NCBI GenBank assembly: GCA_018883625.1
Contig: JAHLFV010000081.1
Span: 1-24,789 of the forward strand
Length of the DNA stretch: 24,789 bases
Source of the DNA: Candidatus Treponema excrementipullorum
Lineage (GTDB): Bacteria > Spirochaetota > Spirochaetia > Treponematales > Treponemataceae
Reading direction: 5' to 3'
In this document: positions 17,416-24,086 of the stretch, piece after piece
Layout: every line of letters begins with the position of its first letter
How positions within the stretch are numbered: position 1 is the first letter of the stretch
Made by a program: the position numbers and the translations under genes
Notes under the pieces: generated by a model
Told to the model about the DNA's origin: nothing
Seen by the model: the letters and a program-made list of their open reading frames with translations, nothing else
Databases searched by the model: none

Positions 17416-17437
17416 TAATTAAAAGAGACTTATTATG

Positions 17438-17469
17438 GAACCCGATGTCTCAAAGGCATCGGGTTCTTT
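17438..17469 (+). terminator. Hairpin between the two chemoreceptor genes
   Basis: GAACCCGATG (17438-17447) pairs perfectly with CATCGGGTTC (17457-17466) around a 9-nt loop. Only a TTTCC follows, so termination may be partial. Confidence 0.65.
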
Positions 17470-17548
17470 CCATCTTGACTACTTTATTGATAATAATAAG
17501 GATTATAAAATCTTAGTAATGTGACGAAATTTTTCATGAGGGGTAAAA

Positions 17549-19135
17549 ATGAAAAAGTTTAGGATGACGTTAGGTGTAAAAATTACACTATTGGCTGTTA
17601 TCAGTTCTGTTATTGTAGGACTGAGTCTTTTTGTTGTTGTTTTGATAAATTTGAACAAGTTAAAAAACTTTTCTACAACAGAATTGTATGACAGCATGCT
17701 AGAGGACTACGATGTTACCATTTCTTATCAAGTGGATACTGTAATGAGTATTTTGTCATTCTTTGACAAAAAAGCTCAGGCAGGAGAGATAACGCAAGCA
17801 GAAGCTCAGGCTGTTTCGAAAGATTTGATCAGAGAATTACGGTATGGTACAGAGGGGTATTTTTGGATCGATACCATAGAAGGGGATAATCTTGTATTGT
17901 TAGGTAGTGCTACAGAAGGTACTAATCGTATGAATTCTCAGGATGTTAATGGACGTTACCATATAAAAGATTTAATTAACAGTGCAAAAAATGGTGGAGG
18001 ATTTTCTGATTATTGGTTTCCTCGGGAAGGTGAGACGGAATCTTCGCCTAAACGGGCATATACTAACCTATATGAGAATTATGGTTGGGTCGTGGGTACG
18101 GGAAACTACATAGATACAATTTCTGCTTCTGTTGAACAACGAGAAAAAATGGTAGAGCAAATGAATTTATCTCTAACATTGACGATTTGTGGGGTTACCC
18201 TATTTTTATTGGCTTTGTGTATTGTTTTAAGCATTATCATAGCCAAAAAGACAGTCATGCCTCTTTTGATAGTGAGAGACGCTATGCAACAGGTTGCTTC
18301 AGGAAACCTCAATGTTAAGAAAGATACAGAACATAAAAATGCAATACTAACAAGGAATGATGAAATCGGAGACCTGGGGCGGGCGTTGGGTCAAATGATA
18401 GAGTCCTTATTGCGGGTTGTACAAGAAGTACAAAATAGTGTATATCAGGTTGGTGCCGGCAGTAATCAGGTTAGTGTCGGTAGTCAGAGTTTGGCAAATG
18501 GGGCAGCCCAGCAAGCCAGTGCTACAGATGAGATATCTTCTACAGTAGAGGAAATTGCAGCCAACATACGGCAAAATGCAGAAAATGCGGCTAAAACTGC
18601 CGATTTTGCAGCTCATGCTGCAGAAAACAGTAAAAACGGCGGTATTGCTGTAAACAAAACATCTGAAGCTATGCACAACATTGTAGAGAAAATAACTGTC
18701 ATAGAAAGTATTGCAGGTCAAACAAATCTCTTGGCTTTGAATGCTGCTATAGAAGCAGCCCGCGCCGGGGAAGCCGGTAAAGGTTTTTCTGTTGTTGCGG
18801 GAGAAGTCAGAAAGTTAGCAGAACGAAGTCAACAGGCTGCCAGTGAAATCAGTGCCTTGGCTTCTGAAAGTATGATGGTTGCTGAAGATGCCGGAAGGTT
18901 GATAAATGAAGTAGTACCGGCCATCGAAAATACCGCGTCTCTCGTTGAAGAAATACATGTGGCTTCCAAAGAGCAAGATACAGGAGTTCAACAAATTGCC
19001 AAGGCCGTCATGGAGCTGGATTCTGTGGTACAAGGAAATTCAGCTGCTTCTGAAGAATTGGCTTCTCAGGCGGAAGAGTTGTCTGCTCAAGCGTCAATTC
19101 TTACAGATGTGATTTCGTATTTTAAGACAGAGTAG
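17549..19135 (+). CDS. Methyl-accepting chemotaxis protein with sCache sensor (copy 2)
   Basis: This paralogue of the preceding receptor is also 528 residues with the same layout: membrane segment about 11-32, sCache domain with GYFWIDTIEGDN and NGGGFSDYWFPREGETESSPKRAYTNLYENYGWVVGTGNYID, a second membrane segment about 210-230, HAMP, and the signalling hairpin IAGQTNLLALNAAIEAARAGEAGKGFSVVAGEVRKLAERS. The two signalling domains are almost the same, while the ligand-proximal part of the sensor (IDTIEGDNLVLLGSATEGTNRMNSQ) differs clearly from copy 1 (NVTDGTSLIIDGDAEETDDQMARTD). This suggests duplication followed by change of ligand. A GAGGGG ribosome binding site lies 6 nt before the ATG. A GGATTATAAAATC stretch at 17500-17512 may contain its promoter and matches one upstream of the lipoprotein gene at 22940. 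Confidence 0.95.
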   Translation: MKKFRMTLGVKITLLAVISSVIVGLSLFVVVLINLNKLKNFSTTELYDSMLEDYDVTISYQVDTVMSILSFFDKKAQAGEITQAEAQAVSKDLIRELRYGTEGYFWIDTIEGDNLVLLGSATEGTNRMNSQDVNGRYHIKDLINSAKNGGGFSDYWFPREGETESSPKRAYTNLYENYGWVVGTGNYIDTISASVEQREKMVEQMNLSLTLTICGVTLFLLALCIVLSIIIAKKTVMPLLIVRDAMQQVASGNLNVKKDTEHKNAILTRNDEIGDLGRALGQMIESLLRVVQEVQNSVYQVGAGSNQVSVGSQSLANGAAQQASATDEISSTVEEIAANIRQNAENAAKTADFAAHAAENSKNGGIAVNKTSEAMHNIVEKITVIESIAGQTNLLALNAAIEAARAGEAGKGFSVVAGEVRKLAERSQQAASEISALASESMMVAEDAGRLINEVVPAIENTASLVEEIHVASKEQDTGVQQIAKAVMELDSVVQGNSAASEELASQAEELSAQASILTDVISYFKTE

Positions 19136-19166
19136 TGTAGGTTTTGTATAAGCAGAAGGATTGTTT

Positions 19167-19201
19167 GGGACCGAGCATTGGATTTTAAGTTGCTTGGTTC
19201 C
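19167..19201 (+). terminator. Hairpin after the second chemoreceptor gene
   Basis: GGGACCGAGCA (19167-19177) pairs with TGCTTGGTTCC (19191-19201) over 11 pairs including two G-U, with a 13-nt loop. No T run follows, so it may stabilise the 3' end rather than terminate. Confidence 0.45.
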
Positions 19202-19225
19202 GGGCATATTGACTGGCTAGTTCGC

Positions 19226-19450
19226 CGAACAGATGATATTTAGGTTTGCCCGAACAGATGATATTTAGGTTCGCCCGAACATCTGATATTTAGGTTCGGC
19301 CCGAACAGCTGATATTTAGGTTCGCCCGAACAGCTGATATTTAGGTTCGCTCGAACAGATGATATTTAGATTCGGCCCGAACAGATGATATTTAGGTTCG
19401 CCCGAACATCTGATATTTAGGTTCGCCCGAACAGATGATGTTTTAGTCCG
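19226..19450 (+). repeat. 25-nt minisatellite, eight full copies plus a degenerate ninth
   Basis: Full copies start at 19226, 19251, 19276, 19302, 19327, 19352, 19378 and 19403; six are 25 nt and two (the third and sixth) are 26 nt. A degenerate ninth begins at 19428 and runs into the terminator. Each unit is CGAAC, then AGATGATATTTAG, then GTTCG, then CC. CGAAC can pair with GTTCG in each copy, giving serial hairpins with 13-nt loops. The longer copies form GTTCGGCCCGAAC at their junction. The loop hexamer alternates between CAGATG, CATCTG and CAGCTG. The period is not a multiple of 3 and there are no spacers, so it is neither coding nor CRISPR. The array lies between the chemoreceptor gene and a strong terminator. 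Confidence 0.95.
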
Positions 19451-19489
19451 GTGACTTTTTTGATTCTGGATAAAAAGTCACCGTTTTTT
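19449..19489 (+). terminator. Strong rho-independent terminator downstream of the minisatellite
   Basis: CGGTGACTTTTT (19449-19460) pairs perfectly over 12 bp with AAAAAGTCACCG (19472-19483) and is followed by six T. It ends any transcript from the chemoreceptor pair that crosses the repeat array. Confidence 0.92.
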
Positions 19490-19493
19490 ATTA

Positions 19494-19521
19494 TTGACAG
19501 ACTCTCAAAAATCAGTATAAA
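19494..19521 (+). promoter_or_regulatory. Promoter of the DUF4954 gene, leaderless geometry
   Basis: TTGACA (19494-19499) and TATAAA (19516-19521) are separated by 16 nt. Six bases then precede the ATG at 19528, so transcription would start at the start codon. No Shine-Dalgarno sequence is present. Confidence 0.75.
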
Positions 19522-19527
19522 AAAAAT

Positions 19528-21660
19528 ATGGCTGAGTTGATACAAACCCATAAAAATCCTGATAAGACTTCTTTGTTTTTCACATACCATTTTCAAAATA
19601 CTCGTAGCTTGACAACAGAAGAAATAAATATATTACAAAACAACGGTAATCGGTGTTCTGATCCTGAATGGCACTCTTTTTATGTCCGGCGGAATGCCCG
19701 GTTTGATCCCCGGCAAATTGTAAACTGTGAATTCCAAGGTGTTGTTTGTATCGGGAATCTTGAACCTTTAACTATCAAGTATCATGATTTGGAATTAGAC
19801 TGCGGTTTGTATAACTCCTATTTTAGAGATGTTATTTTGGGAGATAACGTCTGCGTCAGAGATGTGTCCTACCTTGTAAATTATGTCGTTGGTAACCGAG
19901 TGATTTTATTTAATATAGGAGAGATGAGCTGTACGTATCACTCCAAATTCGGTAATGGGTGGGTAAAATCCGGAGAGCCGGAAAGCGTCCGCATCGTTAT
20001 CGGCGTAGGAAACGAAAACGATAAACGGTGTGTTTTGCCCTTTGAGGATATGATTCCTGCCGATGCTTATCTGTGGTCTCGATACAGGGAAGACCGAGAG
20101 TTGATGAATTGTTTTACTGCCATGACGGAAAGAAAACATCAGCCGGACATTCCTACCTGGGGTATCGTTGAAGATGACTGTGTGGTAAAAAATACCGGAT
20201 TGATTAAAGATGCAAAAATCGGTGCCTTCAGCTATATTAAAGGTGCATTGAAACTGAAAAATATAACCATCTGTTCTTCAGAAAGAGAGCCTTCTCAGGT
20301 AGGGGAAGGTGTTATTTTGGTAAACGGCATCGTGGGCTACGGCAGCCGAATATTCTATCAGGCTGTAGCAATTCGCTTTGTTATAGGCAGAAACTGCCAG
20401 CTGAAATACGGTGCCCGCCTGCTAAACTCTGTACTGGGAGATAATTCCACTGTTTCTTGCTGTGAACTGTTGAATAATTTGTTATTTCCCTTTCATGAAC
20501 AGCATCACAATACCTCTTTTTTGATTGCCACCACCATTCAGGGACAATGTAATATTGCTGCCGGTGCAACCATCGGTTCCAACCATAATTCAAGAAGTCC
20601 TGACGGAGAAATTTTTGCCCGTCGAGGTTTTTGGCCGGGATTATCTTCTGATTTTAAACACAACAGTAAATTTGCGTCTTTTACTTTGGTAGCAAAAGGC
20701 TCCTATCAGAATGAGCTTTTTATAACCTATCCTTTTTCTTTGGTGTATTTAGATACAGATTCCGAACAGGTGTGTGTTATGCCGGCTTATTGGTTTTTGT
20801 ACAATATGTTTGCCATTGCTCGGAATAACTCCAAGTTTAAAAACCGAGATAAGCGGGTGATCAAAGTGCAACATATAGAAACCGATCCTTTGGCACCGGA
20901 TACCATAGAAGAAGTGTTAGGGGCTTTGGAAAGACTTATTGAGTTGACAGGTCGGACGTTAGGATTGGAAAGTTATCAAAAAGCAAAGGACTATTTGCAT
21001 CAAAATCCATCTCAGGATTTAGTGTTAGAAGATCCCCAGTTACAAAGTAAATACGGCGGTAAGGTGGTAAAAGCTGCTTCTGGATATAAAGAATACCGTA
21101 AAATTGCCAAATATTTTGCGGTAAAATCCCTGATTGCATATTGCAAACGTATGAATTATGACTCCCTGTCCCGGGACATTATCAGAAAGATTGCTTCCAT
21201 ACCTTTGTACACTGTTTGGGAAAATATTGGAGGACAAATCATTCCCCAAAAACAAGTAGAACTTCTTTTTGAAGACATAAAAACTCAAAAAATACAGAGC
21301 TGGGAAGACGTCCACCGTTTTTACGACTTCTGCCAAGAAAACTATTGCGCCTGGAAGGCCCGCTACGGTTTATATGTTTTGGAGCAGTTATACTGCCGAG
21401 CCATGGATGAGTTTTCTGCGGATATTTACAAGGATATCTGTAAGGATGTGTTGTCTGTTTCCGATTATATGTACGAAAGTTCTTGTCAGTCTCGGGAAAA
21501 GGATTACACCAATTTTTTCAGAGCAATGGTATACCGAAACAAAGAAGAAATGGAAGCCGTATTGGGAACCATACAGGATGTAGACTTTTTGCACCAGCTG
21601 GAACAGGAAACAAAGGCTTTTAACGAAGAATTGCGGGTTTTGTTTTCTGATATTTTGTAG
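19528..21660 (+). CDS. DUF4954 family protein with left-handed beta-helix region
   Basis: The 710-residue protein matches my recollection of the DUF4954 family, found mainly in Bacteroidetes and spirochaetes. The first 400 or so residues contain hexapeptide-type turns (for example VVCIGNLEPL, VILGDNVCVRDVSYL, GIVEDDCVVKNTGLIKDAKIGAFSYIKG, VIGRNCQLKYGARLLNSVLGDNSTVS and TIQGQCNIAAGATIGSNHNSRSPDGE), as in sugar-nucleotide acyltransferases and nucleotidyltransferases. The C-terminal 300 residues appear helical. No signal peptide is seen, so it is probably cytoplasmic. The GSNHNSRSPDGEI block with histidines and acidic residues could be an active site. Function is not established; a role in sugar or nucleotide-sugar metabolism is possible. 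Its stop lies 7 nt from the convergent XRE gene. Confidence 0.85.
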   Translation: MAELIQTHKNPDKTSLFFTYHFQNTRSLTTEEINILQNNGNRCSDPEWHSFYVRRNARFDPRQIVNCEFQGVVCIGNLEPLTIKYHDLELDCGLYNSYFRDVILGDNVCVRDVSYLVNYVVGNRVILFNIGEMSCTYHSKFGNGWVKSGEPESVRIVIGVGNENDKRCVLPFEDMIPADAYLWSRYREDRELMNCFTAMTERKHQPDIPTWGIVEDDCVVKNTGLIKDAKIGAFSYIKGALKLKNITICSSEREPSQVGEGVILVNGIVGYGSRIFYQAVAIRFVIGRNCQLKYGARLLNSVLGDNSTVSCCELLNNLLFPFHEQHHNTSFLIATTIQGQCNIAAGATIGSNHNSRSPDGEIFARRGFWPGLSSDFKHNSKFASFTLVAKGSYQNELFITYPFSLVYLDTDSEQVCVMPAYWFLYNMFAIARNNSKFKNRDKRVIKVQHIETDPLAPDTIEEVLGALERLIELTGRTLGLESYQKAKDYLHQNPSQDLVLEDPQLQSKYGGKVVKAASGYKEYRKIAKYFAVKSLIAYCKRMNYDSLSRDIIRKIASIPLYTVWENIGGQIIPQKQVELLFEDIKTQKIQSWEDVHRFYDFCQENYCAWKARYGLYVLEQLYCRAMDEFSADIYKDICKDVLSVSDYMYESSCQSREKDYTNFFRAMVYRNKEEMEAVLGTIQDVDFLHQLEQETKAFNEELRVLFSDIL

Positions 21661-21667
21661 CGCACGC

Positions 21668-21997
21668 TTACTCCTGGTTCTTTTGCAAAATTGCAGCTAT
21701 TTCCAGCAGAATCTTTTTGTTTGTACCGTTTAAAGCGGCAAATATTCCGTTCATTTCCTCAAAAAGATAGATTTTTGAATTTTCTCCTACACCCTTTAAA
21801 AATTCAGTAACATCACATTCCAAAATTTCTGCAATTTTGGACAGCGTATCAAGATTGACTTTGGTAATTCCCCGTTCAATTTGACTGACATAACCCACAG
21901 TAACAGATAACAACTCTGCCATTTTCTCTTGGGTTTTGTGAAGTTCTTTACGTCTTTCCTGAATTTTTTTTCCCAGCAAAGGATAATCTATAGCCAT
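21668..21997 (-). CDS. XRE-family transcriptional regulator
   Basis: The 109-residue protein has an N-terminal helix-turn-helix of the Cro/C1 type: IQERRKELHKTQEKMAELLSVTVGYVSQIERGITKVNLDTLSKIAEILECDVTEFL (about 12-67). A short C-terminal helical region of about 40 residues follows and may dimerise or sense a signal. The start at 21997 is followed upstream by a weak GAGAG. The gene is divergent from a lipoprotein gene, with a 149-nt shared region containing a 24-nt perfect palindrome and several AATAGC half-sites. This arrangement suggests that it represses itself and the lipoprotein gene, which is inference. It converges with the DUF4954 gene with only 7 nt between stops. Confidence 0.9.
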   Translation of the reverse strand: MAIDYPLLGKKIQERRKELHKTQEKMAELLSVTVGYVSQIERGITKVNLDTLSKIAEILECDVTEFLKGVGENSKIYLFEEMNGIFAALNGTNKKILLEIAAILQKNQE

Positions 21998-22008
21998 TGC
22001 TCTCTTAT

Positions 22009-22083
22009 AATAGCAATAACTAAAATTATACAGACAATAATAGCTAAATATTTAGCTATTACTATTGATTTTGACAAATAGCT
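22009..22083. promoter_or_regulatory. Operator cluster between the XRE gene and lipoprotein gene
   Basis: A perfect 24-nt palindrome lies at 22038-22061 (TAATAGCTAAAT followed by its reverse complement). Further AATAGC half-sites lie at 22009-22014 and 22077-22082, the latter inside the spacer of the lipoprotein promoter. A TATAAT for the XRE gene lies on the minus strand at about 22024-22029, between two half-sites. Position and repetition fit binding sites for the neighbouring XRE protein. Confidence 0.65.
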
Positions 22084-22093
22084 GTACTATACT
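22065..22093 (+). promoter_or_regulatory. Promoter of the first lipoprotein gene
   Basis: TTGATT (22065-22070) and TATACT (22088-22093) are separated by 17 nt, with an AATAGC half-site in the spacer. The predicted leader is about 47 nt, has a small AGGGA/TCCCT hairpin (22101-22116), and ends in an AGGAGG ribosome binding site. Confidence 0.65.
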
Positions 22094-22146
22094 TTCAGCC
22101 AGGGAAGCAAATCCCTAAAAAATAATTTTCTTATCAGGAGGAAAGG

Positions 22147-22758
22147 ATGAGTAAAAAAGGATTATTTACAGGATTACTGGCTTTATTGCTGGTATTCGCT
22201 CTTTTGGGATGTGAGCAAGTTACTTCAGGTGGAGGAGTGGGATCAGGAGCGGACCCCAATGACAAATGGACAGAAGTTACAAGTCTTGATGGTTTAGATG
22301 GGACATGGAAATCATCTGTAACTGCGAATATGGATGGTGGGGTTGCTACATTAGTGATGACAATTACTTATCCTGCTTCAGGAAAAGACGAGGTCACAGA
22401 ACAAGAAATCAAAGATGGAGTAAAAACTGAATTGCAGGTAGATGAAGTTCCACCAACGACTACTTATGTTTCCAAAGATGACTTTGAACGTATGTTAAAA
22501 AATGGTGAAGTGCCCGTTTTGGGGATCCCCGACTTAGGAAATGGAATTGTTTATTTAAACAGTAATAAAACAAAGCTTAAGGTAGTATCCTCTCCCCAAG
22601 AAGTTACTAAGGGACCTGATGATATGCCTATAACGGATGAAAATTGGACTGATTTTCAAGAACTTTCTAAGAGCTTGTACAAAGGGGATATGGAATTGGT
22701 CTTTTCTAATGGAGCTCCTTATATGATAACTATGACTCAGGTCTTCCACAAACAATAA
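22147..22758 (+). CDS. Small secreted lipoprotein with VTSLDG-type domain
   Basis: The 203-residue protein has a lipoprotein signal peptide: a KK-containing start, a hydrophobic run, and lipobox LLGC with the lipidated cysteine at residue 22. A Gly/Ser-rich linker (TSGGGVGSGADPND) follows, then a domain beginning KWTEVTSLDGLDGTWKSS and ending LVFSNGAPYMITMTQVFHKQ. The same start and end motifs occur in the neighbouring protein at 22940. AGGAGG lies 6 nt before the ATG. The gene is probably controlled by the divergent XRE protein. Surface or periplasmic attachment is expected; function is unknown. Confidence 0.85.
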   Translation: MSKKGLFTGLLALLLVFALLGCEQVTSGGGVGSGADPNDKWTEVTSLDGLDGTWKSSVTANMDGGVATLVMTITYPASGKDEVTEQEIKDGVKTELQVDEVPPTTTYVSKDDFERMLKNGEVPVLGIPDLGNGIVYLNSNKTKLKVVSSPQEVTKGPDDMPITDENWTDFQELSKSLYKGDMELVFSNGAPYMITMTQVFHKQ

Positions 22759-22764
22759 CACTTC

Positions 22765-22792
22765 AAGCCCGGCGGTGCCCGGGCTTTTTTTT
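22765..22792 (+). terminator. Rho-independent terminator of the first lipoprotein gene
   Basis: AAGCCCGG (22765-22772) pairs with CCGGGCTT (22779-22786) and a run of eight T follows. Its sequence is almost repeated after the second lipoprotein gene. Confidence 0.92.
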
Positions 22793-22812
22793 GCTGATAT
22801 TTTGTCCTTCTA

Positions 22813-22841
22813 TTGACCTTTCAAAAATAGGATTATAAAAT
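22813..22841 (+). promoter_or_regulatory. Promoter of the second lipoprotein gene
   Basis: TTGACC (22813-22818) and TAAAAT (22836-22841) are separated by 17 nt. The leader would be about 90 nt and contains an AAGAGC/GCTCTT pairing and an AGGAG ribosome binding site before the ATG. Confidence 0.7.
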
Positions 22842-22939
22842 CAAAATACAATGTAAAGGTAAATTCTTTTCTAAGAGCTATCTTCAATTCCGCGTCTTTG
22901 TTGGCTCTTTCTACAGACCTTTCTCTTTAGGAGCATACT

Positions 22940-23836
22940 ATGAACAAAAAACATTTTTCGGTAATAGCATGTATTTTGTGTTTGACTTTGGTTTTTGTAA
23001 GCTGTGAGATGTTTACAATCCCAAATGATGGGGATAAACCTGTTCTAAACAGTTGGAGAGAAATAGAAAGCGCTAATCTTATCAAAGGCAATTGGATTTC
23101 GGTATACAGTGTGAAGGAGAATCTCACAGAGTCGACTCACATTGATGTGTGGACGTTTTATAATTTCGGTGCAGTGGGAAGACTTGGAATTAAAGACGGT
23201 AAAATAGATTTTTCAACAACAACATCTTTGTCAGATTTTGATAGTGAATTCATAAAATCGAATTCAAAACTGTTTATCAATCAGTATGATTCTGAAATAA
23301 AGTGGGAACTCACAATTCCTATGTCTTGGGAGGATTATCATAATAGTTTTCCTGAATTTAAAGGTGATGTATCCGTCTCTTATGCACAGGGTAATGTGAC
23401 TATGACCTCAAGATTTTACAACATAGAAAAAAAGCCGGTGTTCGATTCTACGCAAGATAGATGGACTCCTGTGACGTCTCTTGACGGAACGTGGATATCA
23501 ACTTATATGGTAACCGAAAACAGTAAAGTATCTACCCATATTGATGTGTGGACATTTGATACTACCGAAGTAAGCAGAGTAGAAATCGGAAACGGTACAG
23601 CAAAGATAAGTACTTCTTCCAAGGAAGCGTTTAAGCAAGAATTTATTAAACCCGGTTCAGCATTGTTTGTTAATGAGACTAACGCTGAAATGAAATGGGA
23701 ACTGACCATGCGTATGTCTCCTGAGGAATATAAACAACTTTTCCCCGATTTTAATGGCGATGTACGGGCAACTTACAGTAACGGTGTTGTTACCATGACT
23801 TCCGTGTTTCACAAACCGGTATTTTCGGAAGAATAG
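22940..23836 (+). CDS. Lipoprotein with two tandem copies of the same domain
   Basis: The 298-residue protein has a signal peptide with lipobox FVSC (cysteine 22). Two copies of a domain of about 125 residues follow (about 38-163 and 174-294). Each begins with a tryptophan strand and GxW (KGNWISVYSV, DGTWISTYMV) and contains STHIDVWTF, an EFIK stretch, EIKWEL or EMKWEL, a PxSWEDYHNSFPEF or MSPEEYKQLFPDF block, GDV and a closing VTMTSxF. The related protein at 22147 has one diverged copy. The domain looks beta-rich, like a small lipocalin-type barrel, but this is only an impression. The XRE operator is absent upstream, so control may differ from its neighbour. I do not recognise a named family. 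Confidence 0.85.
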   Translation: MNKKHFSVIACILCLTLVFVSCEMFTIPNDGDKPVLNSWREIESANLIKGNWISVYSVKENLTESTHIDVWTFYNFGAVGRLGIKDGKIDFSTTTSLSDFDSEFIKSNSKLFINQYDSEIKWELTIPMSWEDYHNSFPEFKGDVSVSYAQGNVTMTSRFYNIEKKPVFDSTQDRWTPVTSLDGTWISTYMVTENSKVSTHIDVWTFDTTEVSRVEIGNGTAKISTSSKEAFKQEFIKPGSALFVNETNAEMKWELTMRMSPEEYKQLFPDFNGDVRATYSNGVVTMTSVFHKPVFSEE

Positions 23837-23857
23837 CATAATTCCTCGCGTTTCAAG

Positions 23858-23880
23858 CCCGGCGGTGTCCGGGATTTTTT
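23858..23880 (+). terminator. Terminator of the second lipoprotein gene
   Basis: CCCGG (23858-23862) pairs with CCGGG (23869-23873), followed by A and six T. It matches the terminator at 22765 at most positions, including the GGCGGTG core, but has a shorter stem. Confidence 0.75.
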
Positions 23881-23906
23881 CAAATTGGGTGTTACCAAAA
23901 AAGGGT

Positions 23907-23953
23907 GCGTGTGACGGAGATGTACTGTACATACACTATTCGCCTGCACACGC
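23907..23953. other. Inverted repeat between the lipoprotein gene and dapA
   Basis: GCGTGTG (23907-23913) pairs with CACACGC (23947-23953) across a 33-nt interior, which itself contains the palindromic TGTACTGTACA (23921-23931). It has no T run, so it is not a terminator. Its role is unknown. Confidence 0.45.
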
Positions 23954-24028
23954 CTCTTCTGCCACCAAAAATCTTGCGAAGCTATTCTTTATTTTCACTA
24001 AATAATATTTATTTATACTAAAATATCC

Positions 24029-24057
24029 TTGAATTTCTTACCTAAAAATGCCATAAT
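24029..24057 (+). promoter_or_regulatory. Promoter of dapA
   Basis: TTGAAT (24029-24034) and CATAAT (24052-24057) are separated by 17 nt. The predicted leader is about 23 nt and contains a GAGGG ribosome binding site. No lysine riboswitch is visible. Confidence 0.6.
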
Positions 24058-24086
24058 CTCACATATTTTATTTTACGAGGGAATAT

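Noticed and set aside
19226..19450. CRISPR array
   Set aside because: The 25-nt units follow each other directly with no unique spacers, and no cas gene is nearby.
21668..22758. Prophage or toxin-antitoxin locus around the XRE gene
   Set aside because: The divergent partner is a lipoprotein with signal peptide; no integrase, structural phage gene or toxin-like gene is nearby.
13841..24060. Lysine riboswitch or T-box before dapA, proA or thrC
   Set aside because: The dapA leader is only about 23 nt from the likely start, and neither the proA nor the thrC upstream region shows a T-box sequence or a riboswitch-like fold.
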